A stretch of DNA of 64,000 bases from Acidaminobacter sp. (GCA_009881125.1 WXFH01000016.1:67702-131701), one strand, 5' to 3'; shown: positions 46,454 to 54,416, numbered from the stretch's first letter. Program-made: numbers and translations. The notes: generated from the letters alone by a model not told the origin.

Positions 46454-46612
46454 GTTGTGCCTCCTTAAAAAACGAAGGAATATTTGAAATTACCTAATTA
46501 ATAAAAGTCATCACTATATTATCACTTTTCAAATCAAATGTACATTAGGCAAATCGGGTGATAATATCTAGTAGAAGAGTGTTTTTGATTTTGTTGAGGA
46601 GGCAATAATGTT

Positions 46613-48010
46613 ATGACCCCCGTTAAAATAACTGAAACTGTTTTGAGAGACGGACATCAATCCCTCATAGCGACGCGCATGAAAACAAGTGAAATGGAGC
46701 CCATTCTAGAAAAAATGGATTCTGTAGGCTATCACGCCATGGAAGTTTGGGGTGGAGCAACTTTTGACGCCTCCCTTCGATTCCTCAACGAGAATCCTTG
46801 GGACCGCTTGAGACTGATTCGAAAGCGCGTCAAAAATACGAAGCTTCAAATGTTGCTTCGAGGTCAGAATCTGCTTGGGTACAAAAATTATCCGGATGAT
46901 GTTGTCAAAGAGTTTGTAAAACTTGCCGTATTTAATGGCATTGACATCATTCGAACCTTTGATGCGCTCAACGACTTGAGAAATATCGAAACCGCGATCC
47001 TTGCCACCAAGGCAGAAGGCGCTCATGCACAAGCAGCAATTTCATTTACAGTTTCACCTGTACACACCATCGAGTCCTTTATCGTGTTGGCTAAGGATAT
47101 GGTTTCAATGGGCGCAGATTCCATTTGTATCAAGGATATGAGCGGATTGTTGACACCCTACACAGCATTTGATCTTGTCAAGGGTTTGAAAAGCAGTGTG
47201 AACGTTCCAATTGAAGTCCATTCCCACTGTACAAGTGGTTTGGCGGATATGACTTACATGAAGGCTATTGAAGCAGGTGTTGATATAATTGATACCGCAA
47301 TCTCACCATTTGCTCTTGGAACATCCCAACCTGCGACAGAGGCCATGGTTGCCATGCTGAATGAAACTGAACGCAAGACAGGCCTTGATCTCAAGATCCT
47401 GAATGACGTTGCGGAGCACTTTGCTCCAATGCGCGAAAAAGCGCTTGAAACTGGCCTGATGGATCCTAAAATTTTGGGCATGGACATAAATACTTTAGTT
47501 TACCAGGTACCGGGTGGCATGCTGTCCAATCTAGTGTCACAACTGAAACTACAAAATGCGCTTGATAAATATAATGATGTTTTGAAAGAAGTCCCTCGTG
47601 TCAGAGAGGATTTGGGATATCCGCCGCTGGTGACACCGACGAGCCAGATTATTGGTACTCAGGCTGTGTTGAATGTCATCACGGGAGAGCGCTATAAAAT
47701 GGTGCCAAATGAGGTCAAAGCCTATGTCAAAGGCATGTATGGCAGACCGGCAGTGCCTATCAAGGACGAGATCATTCGTAAGATCATAGGGAATGAAGAA
47801 GTGATTACCTGCAGACCGGCAGATTTGCTTGAGCCTGTTTTGGAAGCCAAAGAAAAAGAAATTGGTATGTATATGGAAAGTCCTGAAGATGTATTGACCT
47901 ATGTCCTCTTTCCTCAGGTCGCCTTGGATTTCTTCAAGCTTCGCATGGCAGAGAAATATAGCATTGACAATACCCTGGTCGACAGTGAACAAAATGTCTA
48001 TCCTATCTAA
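46613..48010 (+). CDS. Pyruvate/oxaloacetate carboxyltransferase subunit
   Basis: 465-residue TIM-barrel carboxyltransferase of the pyruvate carboxylase B / oxaloacetate decarboxylase alpha / transcarboxylase 5S family. Core motifs: ITETVLRDGHQSLIATRM (metal and substrate site), YHAMEVWGGATFDASLRF, SICIKDMSGLLTPY (carbamoyl-lysine region) and EVHSHCTSGLADM. It lacks a C-terminal biotinyl domain, so a separate biotin carrier is needed; no carboxylase or carrier genes are in the window. ATG after GAGGAGG. A terminator follows. Confidence 0.9.
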   Translation: MTPVKITETVLRDGHQSLIATRMKTSEMEPILEKMDSVGYHAMEVWGGATFDASLRFLNENPWDRLRLIRKRVKNTKLQMLLRGQNLLGYKNYPDDVVKEFVKLAVFNGIDIIRTFDALNDLRNIETAILATKAEGAHAQAAISFTVSPVHTIESFIVLAKDMVSMGADSICIKDMSGLLTPYTAFDLVKGLKSSVNVPIEVHSHCTSGLADMTYMKAIEAGVDIIDTAISPFALGTSQPATEAMVAMLNETERKTGLDLKILNDVAEHFAPMREKALETGLMDPKILGMDINTLVYQVPGGMLSNLVSQLKLQNALDKYNDVLKEVPRVREDLGYPPLVTPTSQIIGTQAVLNVITGERYKMVPNEVKAYVKGMYGRPAVPIKDEIIRKIIGNEEVITCRPADLLEPVLEAKEKEIGMYMESPEDVLTYVLFPQVALDFFKLRMAEKYSIDNTLVDSEQNVYPI

Positions 48011-48020
48011 TTAAGAAGTA

Positions 48021-48090
48021 AAAAGGAAATTGGTGCATCTTAAGTCGGATTCCCCGACTCCCTGTTGCTTTCAATTTCCTTTTTTATTTT
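48021..48090 (+). terminator. Terminator after the carboxyltransferase gene
   Basis: AAAAGGAAATTG.../...CAATTTCCTTTTTT outer stem with inner AGTCGG/CCGACT, then TTTTTATTTTTTT. Similar to the hairpins at 17991 and 26845. Confidence 0.9.
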
Positions 48091-48161
48091 TTTGAAACAT
48101 CATAATTCACCGATTCGTTTAATTGGACATTTTTACTGAAGCGTTTCACAGGACTTAAGTG

Positions 48162-48180
48162 TATAATGAAGACAGGAGGT
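48162..48180 (+). promoter_or_regulatory. -10 box and ribosome site of the small selenoprotein gene
   Basis: TATAAT at 48162-48167 and a perfect AGGAGGT at 48174-48180, seven bases before the GTG start. The -10 is very close to the start, leaving only a short leader. Confidence 0.6.
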
Positions 48181-48187
48181 GAGCCTT

Positions 48188-48478
48188 GTGATTGAATTTC
48201 ATCCTCAAGCTCTTTCATTTCTAAAGACTGCGGGCAAGAAGGCGCTGGTCGTATACAGAACGACTGAAGGCAGCTGCTGAGCTATTCACGATCTGACCCT
48301 GGTCAGGGTCGGAGGATTGCGTCAAGGTGAAGCAGAACTGTTTGAAGCAATTGAAACTGAGGGGATAACCGTTTGGTTTGATACAACCCTTGAGCTCTCG
48401 GATCATGTTATAATCAAAATGGCTGATTACGCGTCAGATTTGCCGGATCGCGATTTGGTCGCAGAAGGCGTGTTTTAG
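48188..48478 (+). CDS. Small Cys-Sec motif selenoprotein (UGA read as Sec)
   Basis: 96-residue protein read through an in-frame UGA at 48278-48280 (residue 31). The sequence runs VVYRTTEGSC-Sec-AIHDLTLVRVGG, giving a Cys-Sec pair. After the UGA the frame stays open for 65 more codons with normal composition (GITVWFDTTLELSDHVII) to TAG 48476. A hairpin with GGUC loop lies 15 nt after the UGA. It resembles the HesB-like / CC-Se motif (seleno)protein family, in which relatives have Cys-Cys; function unknown, a redox or metal role is likely. GTG start with AGGAGGT. Ordinary ORF calling misses it. Confidence 0.85.
48295..48310 (+). promoter_or_regulatory. SECIS-like hairpin of the small selenoprotein
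   Basis: GACCCT GGTC AGGGTC: perfect 6-bp stem with a GGUC tetraloop, starting 15 nt after the UGA. Loop sequence and distance match bacterial SECIS elements and mirror the hairpin after the fdhA UGA. Confidence 0.8.
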
Positions 48479-48505
48479 AAATTTATTGAAAGCATGGGGG
48501 AGCAT

Positions 48506-48907
48506 ATGGCAGGAGAGAAAAAAGTGGAACTGACGCCGCAGGAAAAGAAGGCAAGGCGTGCACAGTCAAGGGCACGGGAAAGCCAGGCGCGCCGTGCAGA
48601 GCGTGAATCAATGGCTATGGAGAGATGGGCTGTGATGCGGCAAAAGGGGATGCGTCATTATGTCATCAAACAGGGACTGATCACCTGGACACTGATGACC
48701 AGCCTGATCTATATATTGCTTCTGGGTGTGTCTTTAAAATTTAAATTTACTTCAGAGATCCTGATTCAATTGGGTGCGGCTGTATTCTTTTTTGCAATTG
48801 GCGGAATATTGTTCGGTACAGCCACCTGGTATCTTTCTGAATCGAGGTATAAGCGGCATTTGGCAGAAAAGGAACGTCTTAGAGCACAAAAAAAAGGAAA
48901 AAAATAA
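48506..48907 (+). CDS. Hypothetical small membrane protein
   Basis: 133 residues. The first 55 are very polar and rich in Arg, Lys, Glu and Ala (KKARRAQSRARESQARRAER), then two hydrophobic segments (TWTLMTSLIYILLLGVSL and LGAAVFFFAIGGILFGTATW) and a basic tail RAQKKGKK. Two-pass membrane topology with cytoplasmic ends is likely. No recognisable family. ATG 48506 is chosen because GGGGGAG lies upstream. It follows the small selenoprotein by 27 bp and may be co-transcribed. Confidence 0.7.
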   Translation: MAGEKKVELTPQEKKARRAQSRARESQARRAERESMAMERWAVMRQKGMRHYVIKQGLITWTLMTSLIYILLLGVSLKFKFTSEILIQLGAAVFFFAIGGILFGTATWYLSESRYKRHLAEKERLRAQKKGKK

Positions 48908-48922
48908 TTGCGAAATCACTGG

Positions 48923-48978
48923 GAAACTGTTGTTATGGCAGTCATTTATGACGCCGTGATGACAGTTTCTTTTATTTT
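48923..48978 (+). terminator. Terminator after the small membrane protein gene
   Basis: GAAACTGT (48923-48930) pairs with ACAGTTTC (48962-48969), inner stem GTCAT/ATGAC, followed by TTTTATTTT. Confidence 0.8.
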
Positions 48979-49001
48979 ATAACAATAAAGGAAAATTATG
49001 G

Positions 49002-49029
49002 TTGACGAAATAACAAATTATGGTAATAT
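49002..49029 (+). promoter_or_regulatory. Promoter for the Tad-like locus
   Basis: TTGACG (49002-49007), 16-bp spacer, TAATAT (49024-49029), 32 bp before the first gene of the locus. Confidence 0.6.
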
Positions 49030-49060
49030 TAAGTAGACGAATATTGAAAGGAGTGGACTC

Positions 49061-49972
49061 ATGGTAGTATGCCTTTACTATCCAGAGGAGGATTACCTTG
49101 CAGCAATAGAGCAGGCTTGTCTTTCATCCGGACTGGTTTCTTGGAGGATTAGACTGTTCTCAGAGGAAAGGCTATGGCGTTTAGCTGTACAGGCTGAAGA
49201 TTTTTCTGGTATAGCCGCAGGGCCCCGCACCTCTCTGAATAACGCTGAGCTAGCAAAAGGCGTCAAAGTCCTTGTTCTGACAGATGCCTTCATTCCTGCC
49301 GAAAACGAGTTCTCAATTTATGAGCCCATCGATGCGTTGAACAGAGCAATTCAGAAACAGATGGGCACAATTAAAGCCATGGGTGAATCCGGAGGACTTC
49401 ACTTCATTTTTTCATTTCAGTCATGTTATCAGCAGCGTCAAGCCTTTGAAGGGTTTAAAGCGCAGCTTTACCATCTGGATCCTTTAGCAGTTGTCATTGA
49501 TTTGACAACTATTGCGAATATTTCAGGAAAAGTCGACGAAACTTTGACGGAATGGTTATGGGAAGGGGAAGATGCAGTTTTCAGTGAAGGTGGCTGCTAC
49601 AGTCTGTGTCATAGACCTCAGGACGTCAGTGCACTTTTCTTGCCGCAGTGGCAGGATAAGCTGACGAATGCAGTCATGGGTATGCCTCACTCAATGTGGT
49701 TCTGGTGTGGGACGGATTGGAGAGAAATGCTTATAAAACTCATCCCGTTTGTGAAGAGTACCATTTGGATCTGTGACCACCCAAGAGAAGTAGAATCGGC
49801 CGTGGCATGGACTGAAATGATCAAAAACCGGCAATTCGGTATTGGAGGCTACTTGATCTCTAGCAGGGGAAGCCGCCATCCATCTGCTATACATTTGGAA
49901 GGTGCGTTTGATGGTCAATTTGAAACCCTGACGGACTGTGTTGGCAATATTGTGGCAGGAGGGCGAAGATAA
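49061..49972 (+). CDS. CpaE/TadZ-like protein with degenerate ATPase domain
   Basis: 303 residues, first gene of the Tad-like locus. The N-terminal third looks like a receiver-type fold with VKVLVLTDAF and a following IYEPIDALNRAIQKQMG helix. The next part begins GLHFIFSFQSCYQQRQAF, where CpaE/TadZ proteins have a MinD-like Walker A; no GK[ST] is present, so ATP binding is doubtful. Position directly before cpaF supports a TadZ-like role in placing the secretion machine. Identification rests on context and fold guess, so confidence is moderate. Confidence 0.5.
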   Translation: MVVCLYYPEEDYLAAIEQACLSSGLVSWRIRLFSEERLWRLAVQAEDFSGIAAGPRTSLNNAELAKGVKVLVLTDAFIPAENEFSIYEPIDALNRAIQKQMGTIKAMGESGGLHFIFSFQSCYQQRQAFEGFKAQLYHLDPLAVVIDLTTIANISGKVDETLTEWLWEGEDAVFSEGGCYSLCHRPQDVSALFLPQWQDKLTNAVMGMPHSMWFWCGTDWREMLIKLIPFVKSTIWICDHPREVESAVAWTEMIKNRQFGIGGYLISSRGSRHPSAIHLEGAFDGQFETLTDCVGNIVAGGRR

Positions 49973-50001
49973 TTTATCTGTTAGGGGAGCATGAGGATCT
50001 A

Positions 50002-51151
50002 TTGTATGATTCGCTTTGCGCAGAATTAGCGGCTGTGTTGAGTGAGAATCTTGAAGATACCGGTGATTTGAAACAAAAAATTGAAGTGTTTGTACGAAGC
50101 AACGAATCCTTAAGCCACTTGAGCACAATGGAAAAGATCGGCTTGGCACAAAGTTGGCTTTGGCGCATTCAGGGTTATGATTTTCTGGATTCATATTTGA
50201 AGGATCCCTGAGGTAACCGAAATCATGGTTAACGGACCCTCGAAAATTTTTGTTGAAAGAAAAAATACCATGGAATGCCTCAGCATCTCGGTTTCGAACG
50301 AAAGGCTGCGTCAGCTGATTCAGAAAATGGTGTCAGAAGTAGACCGACGCGTCAATTACAGAGATCCCATTGTAGACGCAAGACTGAGAGACGGCGCTCG
50401 GCTGAATGTCGTTATGCAGCCCGTTGGATTGGATGGTCCTTATATGACCATTAGAAAATTCAGAAAAGACTTGTTGACGCTGGAAGCGTTAAAGGACAGA
50501 GGGATGATGGATGAGCGCGTTATGTCATTTCTGGTGGGCGCTGTTAAAGCCAGGCAGAATTTAATGATCAGCGGAGGCACAAGCTCAGGAAAAACGACGC
50601 TTTTAAATTGTCTGAGCCGTTGTATTCCAAAAGGAGAGCGGGTTATATCAATAGAGGACAGCGCTGAACTCAATTTGAACAGTATCGATAATCTTGTACG
50701 CCTTGAAACGCGTCCGTCTGCTGCAGGTGAAGCTCTGGAAGTAACTATGTCTGATCTGATTCGTACGGCGCTGAGAATGCGGCCTGATAGAATGGTCGTC
50801 GGAGAGATCAGGGGTGCTGAAGCTTTGGATATGCTGCAGGCTCTTAACACTGGTCACGATGGCTCCATGTCTACAGGTCACTCAAATTCTGGAGCTGATA
50901 TGCTTGACCGAATAGAGGCCATGGCTATGATGGCAAGTCATGGAACTGCTGAAGGGATCCGGCGGCAAATTGGGTCAGGCATCCACTGGATCATTCATTT
51001 GAAAAAGGACGCAGATGGCTCAAGAAGAATTCAGGAAATAATTCAGGTGCTGGGATATCGTCAAGGCAGGCTCGATTTTGAAACGGTGATCACAGAAGGC
51101 TGCCGAGTCTTGAAGACAGACGTCTTCGATCGCGTATCGAGCTATGCTTAA
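50002..51151 (+). CDS. cpaF: Tad secretion ATPase CpaF/TadA, split by a +1 shift at CCC-UGA
   Basis: Read as 50002-50208 joined to 50210-51151 (382 residues). The first frame ends LDSYLKDP-stop at CCC-TGA (50206-50211); the second frame continues exactly with EVTEIMVNGPSKIFVER, so together they give the conserved CpaF sequence. Walker A is SGGTSSGKTTLLN; the Walker B region is RPDRMVVGEIRGAEALDM, and HDGSMSTGHSNS is the family His box. AAGGA lies one base before CCC. It may be programmed frameshifting, a real mutation or a sequence error. The 5' start is uncertain (TTG 50002 or an upstream non-ATG codon near 49972, after AGGAGG). Confidence 0.85.
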
Positions 51152-51914
51152 ATACTTTAAGCTGATTCAGCCGGTATGGTACCGCGTGACGCCATCCGTA
51201 CGTCGAATCCGATTGTGGCTCATATTGGCAATCGATACTATCCTTTCCACATGGATTTTATTTGAAAATCCTGGTTTCTTTGTATTTGTGCTGTTAATCA
51301 AGCTTCCGGCAATGAATTATCAGGCACAAATGGCAGCTGTCCAAACAAAAGATGAGTTCCTATCTGATTTCGCACGTTTTCTGTCTTTAATCGCTTCAAC
51401 GACGTCGACTGGCAAATCTCTTCAAAGAGCTTTTGACCAAACAGTGGATGAGTTTTCCACCGCTTGTGAACCCCTCGCCTTCGAACTGAAAAAACTCAGC
51501 CGATTGATGCAGTTGGGCACACCGCTGACATCAGGCCTAGGTCGCCTGGCTCGACAATTTGATCTTGAGGAAGCGACAGATCTTTCGCGACAGCTCCTTC
51601 ACGCAGAAAGCTGCGGACATGATATGACCATTGTCCTAAAGCGTTCATCGGTTTGGATTGGCGGACATATTCTCCATAAACAGCAACTCATACGAAAAAT
51701 GACGGATCAGGTCCTAGAGTTCAGGCTGACATCGAAGATGCCGTTGCTAGTGCTGTTTTTGCTCAATGCGACATATGCGGACTATCTGAGTTTACTCTAT
51801 ACAACACCTGGCGGCAGAGTTCTGATGATGACAGCAGCTCTGGCGCTGGAAGGCGGAACTATTCTATTTGAACGAACCAGATTGATTCAACTGAAGACCA
51901 AGGGGTTGATCTGA
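51144..51914 (+). CDS. Tad pilus assembly protein TadB-like
   Basis: 256-residue inner-membrane platform protein. Hydrophobic segments occur near residues 25-50 and at the C-terminus (LLVLFLLNATYADYL and following). Between them lies a cytoplasmic type II secretion F-like helical domain with FLSLIASTTSTGKSLQRAF and AESCGHDMTIVLKRSS. It overlaps cpaF by 8 bp. With the next gene it would form the motor platform on which CpaF acts. Confidence 0.75.
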   Translation: MLKYFKLIQPVWYRVTPSVRRIRLWLILAIDTILSTWILFENPGFFVFVLLIKLPAMNYQAQMAAVQTKDEFLSDFARFLSLIASTTSTGKSLQRAFDQTVDEFSTACEPLAFELKKLSRLMQLGTPLTSGLGRLARQFDLEEATDLSRQLLHAESCGHDMTIVLKRSSVWIGGHILHKQQLIRKMTDQVLEFRLTSKMPLLVLFLLNATYADYLSLLYTTPGGRVLMMTAALALEGGTILFERTRLIQLKTKGLI

Positions 51915-51971
51915 ATCATTAAGTCGGTTCTAAGGCGACATGGTCGGAAAGCACTGCTTAAATGGAACGAA

Positions 51972-52634
51972 ATGACAGAAACATACGCTTGTTATGGCAT
52001 AAGTATTAAGAGAGCGAGTTTGATGAAAGAAGCAGGGTTGTTGATGCCGGCATTTTTAGTTTTGATCCTGGGAGTGCGTCAGGCTTTATCCTTGTCTTTG
52101 ATTGATACAGTACTGTGCGTATTGATGGGATTACTTATGGTGCCGTTGATCATTATCAAAGGGTTGAGCGAAAGAAAGTTAACCAGAAGCAGACAATTGG
52201 ACAGAGCTTTGTTTTCAATGTCTTATAGGTATGGTCTGCTTATTCAAAGTGGACATAGTCTAAGGAAAGCACTAATAATGGCCATGGAAAGTGATAGTTT
52301 AATCTGGAGGGCATTTCCTGTCTGGCACGAAACCCGCATTAGACTGCAGAATGGGGGGGATTATGAATTGGCATTGTTACGGCTTCTGACCTTCAATCAT
52401 TCAGGCACAAAAAGTTGGGCAAGGTGTTGCCTCTATGGTGAAAGAAAATCAGAAGCAGATCTAATCGGGTTGCTTCACGACTGGATGGATGATTTTAAAA
52501 TGATCGCGGAGCAGACAGAAGCTGCAAGTCATGTTAAAGGACAATTAGGAATGATGATGCCAGCGCTGCTTCAATTTGGTGTGTTGATGCTATTGCTGAT
52601 CAGTCCAATTTTTTTGGGAGGGATAAACACATGA
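51972..52634 (+). CDS. Tad pilus assembly protein TadC-like
   Basis: 220-residue membrane protein, shorter than typical TadC. Two hydrophobic segments at the start (LLMPAFLVLILGV and VLCVLMGLLMVPLIII), a cytoplasmic GspF-like domain with LLIQSGHSLRKALIMAM, and a terminal membrane helix (LLQFGVLMLLLISPIFLGG). The start is uncertain: the frame is open back to a TGA at 51912 without a standard start, so ATG 51972 is used. Confidence 0.7.
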   Translation: MTETYACYGISIKRASLMKEAGLLMPAFLVLILGVRQALSLSLIDTVLCVLMGLLMVPLIIIKGLSERKLTRSRQLDRALFSMSYRYGLLIQSGHSLRKALIMAMESDSLIWRAFPVWHETRIRLQNGGDYELALLRLLTFNHSGTKSWARCCLYGERKSEADLIGLLHDWMDDFKMIAEQTEAASHVKGQLGMMMPALLQFGVLMLLLISPIFLGGINT

Positions 52635-52843
52635 AAAAGAATTTTGAAAGATTACAAATGGCTGTCATGGATACACGTGGGTTGGGCACAGTCGAACTCG
52701 TCGTTCTCGTGGTTGTGCTTATTGGTCTGGCATTGTTGTTCAGAACTCAGATTACTGAAATTATGACGAATATCCTGGATAACATAGATACGGAAAATAT
52801 CACCATTCAAACTCGTTTGATTGTGGAAGGCATTCACCTATGA
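52631..52843 (+). CDS. Flp-type class IVb pilin-like protein
   Basis: 70 residues. A short hydrophilic leader is followed by GLGTVELVVLVVVLIGLALL, the pattern of a Flp pilin: a Gly-containing cleavage site, Glu at about +5 and a hydrophobic alpha helix. The remaining 30 residues are polar. It overlaps the neighbouring genes by 4 bp on each side, so it is made with the platform proteins. No separate prepilin peptidase gene is present in the window. Confidence 0.7.
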   Translation: MKKNFERLQMAVMDTRGLGTVELVVLVVVLIGLALLFRTQITEIMTNILDNIDTENITIQTRLIVEGIHL

Positions 52844-54090
52844 TGCTGCAGAATGGTTTTGAAGGGCAGGAGAGAATCTACAGATTAGGAATCACTTTGC
52901 CGGACATCAATATGTTTGAGCTGAATGTCCTGACCCATTATCCGGAGCGTCCCTACCTGATCCCGTTACTGCGGGAAAAGGATGATGATGTTCAATTGGT
53001 TTACGCGTTTCACAGTCATATGACGCTTGAACAATGGCTTCGCAGAACAGCGGTCGATTATCATGATTTATTATCGATACTGGAAGAAACCGTCCAAATC
53101 TTGGCTCAGGCAGCGAAGCACTATCTTAGACTGGATCATTTCTGCATATCACCTTCACAAATCTGTTATCACACAGTTAAAAAACGTATAGAATTAATTT
53201 ATATGCCAACGCGGAATACTGAACCAAGCTTTGAAGAAAAATGGCAGCAGTTCTTGAACAGTTTAGTGCCTATAGCTGCTTTGAGTTTGAAACCGGAAGG
53301 CTTTGAGGCGTTTAAGTCATTGTCTGAATCGACGGTGCATAGATATGAGCGACAGACTGCGCTTGTAAATGTAATTCGTCACTGGTTTGCTTCAAACTCA
53401 AAGCCAGTTGAATCGGAGATGGCGGATCGCGACGACCTTCATCCATACTCAAACAAACCTTTAAACGTCATAAATTCAGGATATGAGACATCACAACCGC
53501 TCGTTGTCGAACAATCAGTGCAAACAGCTAAGGTAAAAGCAGGAGGCAAAATTCATCAGATTGTGAAACCAAAGGTGATAGACTCCAGTCACAGCAATGG
53601 TGGCCTGATCGAGTATTTTAAACGATTATGTAAACGGGAAGAAAAATCAATACCAGAAAAGACGGTTTTCTCAAGAGCTGAGATTGGTGAGGAAAGCCAT
53701 AATCTGATTCGTCACGGCGTTTCAACGCATAGTAAAATATCAATGTACAGACCTGATTTCGAAGGCACAACATTATTGTCTGAACAGGAGAAGCTGCAGG
53801 GAAAACTTGTTCTTCAAAATCAACAAGCCTGCAAGATTTTTGAACTTTCGAAGCCAGTAACGCGTATTGGAAGAAACACAGCACTTTGTGATGTGATTAT
53901 TGATGATGACATAACCATCGGCAGACTTCACGCAGAAGTGCACCACTTGGACCAAGGGTATTTTTTAAAGGATCTGGACTCTTTGAACGGTACCTATCTT
54001 AATGAGCAAAGACTGGATAGTCAAACCCTGTACAAATTGAAAGGGAACGACCGCCTCAGGCTGTCTGAGCAGGAAATCCTCTTTGTTTGA
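52840..54090 (+). CDS. DUF6382 and FHA domain protein
   Basis: 416 residues. The N-terminal part (about 1-190, with PYLIPLLREKDDDVQLVYAF) matches the DUF6382 region found beside Tad genes in Firmicutes. A variable linker (190-330) leads to a C-terminal FHA domain (about 340-416) with RIGRNTALCDVIIDDD, RLHAEVH and DLDSLNGTYLN, which normally binds phosphothreonine. It overlaps the pilin-like gene and ends the locus, suggesting phosphorylation-dependent control of pilus assembly (inference). Confidence 0.8.
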   Translation: MMLQNGFEGQERIYRLGITLPDINMFELNVLTHYPERPYLIPLLREKDDDVQLVYAFHSHMTLEQWLRRTAVDYHDLLSILEETVQILAQAAKHYLRLDHFCISPSQICYHTVKKRIELIYMPTRNTEPSFEEKWQQFLNSLVPIAALSLKPEGFEAFKSLSESTVHRYERQTALVNVIRHWFASNSKPVESEMADRDDLHPYSNKPLNVINSGYETSQPLVVEQSVQTAKVKAGGKIHQIVKPKVIDSSHSNGGLIEYFKRLCKREEKSIPEKTVFSRAEIGEESHNLIRHGVSTHSKISMYRPDFEGTTLLSEQEKLQGKLVLQNQQACKIFELSKPVTRIGRNTALCDVIIDDDITIGRLHAEVHHLDQGYFLKDLDSLNGTYLNEQRLDSQTLYKLKGNDRLRLSEQEILFV

Positions 54091-54137
54091 TTAAATAACC
54101 GCGTCTTCAGGGGTAATAGTTCTTGAATTTACCGGGG

Positions 54138-54252
54138 ACTAGTAGTACATTCCCCAAAATAACTGTGCAATATAACAATGGATTATAAGCCTGAAATTTG
54201 CCAACAGGTTGAATGTTCTTTTGCACAGAAATTTCAAAACCACTGTACTAGT
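54138..54252 (+). repeat. Palindromic ACTAGT-ended repeat, copy A
   Basis: About 115 bp. Ends are inverted: ACTAGTAGTACA at 54138 and TGTACTAGT at 54244-54252. Inside, CTGTGCAA (54163-54170) pairs with TTGCACAG, and AGCCTG pairs with CAGGTT near the tip. The same sequence occurs on the minus strand at 31206-31317. A small open frame from 54178 (MDYKPEICQQV) is partly shared by copy B, where it has an internal stop, so it is unlikely to be a gene. Confidence 0.8.
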
Positions 54253-54312
54253 CCGTTTTCAGAAGCACTCCTTGCACAAAAGGAAGCGCTATTGAGGAAC
54301 GGACTTTTTTGC
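54251..54312 (+). terminator. Terminator-like hairpin after copy A
   Basis: AGTCCGTT at 54250-54257 pairs with AACGGACT (54298-54305), an inner hairpin lies between, and the stem is followed by TTTTTT. It overlaps the end of the repeat and probably terminates the Tad-like operon. Confidence 0.65.
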
Positions 54313-54358
54313 GTGGGGTTTAAATACACATCGACATGTGATGAAAGTCAATCCATAG

Positions 54359-54387
54359 TTGTTGAATTATCATTTTGAGGGTATAAT
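54359..54387 (+). promoter_or_regulatory. Promoter of the tetR-RND operon
   Basis: TTGTTG (54359-54364), 17-bp spacer, TATAAT (54382-54387), 29 bp before the tetR start. Confidence 0.75.
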
Positions 54388-54416
54388 TTAATTAAAAATG
54401 AACAGGAGTTTATCAT

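Noticed and set aside
48221..48406. Minus-strand ORF over the small selenoprotein
   Set aside because: No ribosome site or family resemblance; it is explained by the plus-strand Sec gene with its strong start signals.
50225..51151. Independent short CpaF starting at ATG 50225
   Set aside because: No ribosome site just upstream, and the residues before this ATG in the same frame (EVTEI) continue the family sequence started in the other frame.
54178..54378. 66-residue ORF after the Tad-like locus
   Set aside because: It starts inside the palindromic repeat and continues through a terminator hairpin; the second repeat copy has a stop in the same frame and there is no good ribosome site.
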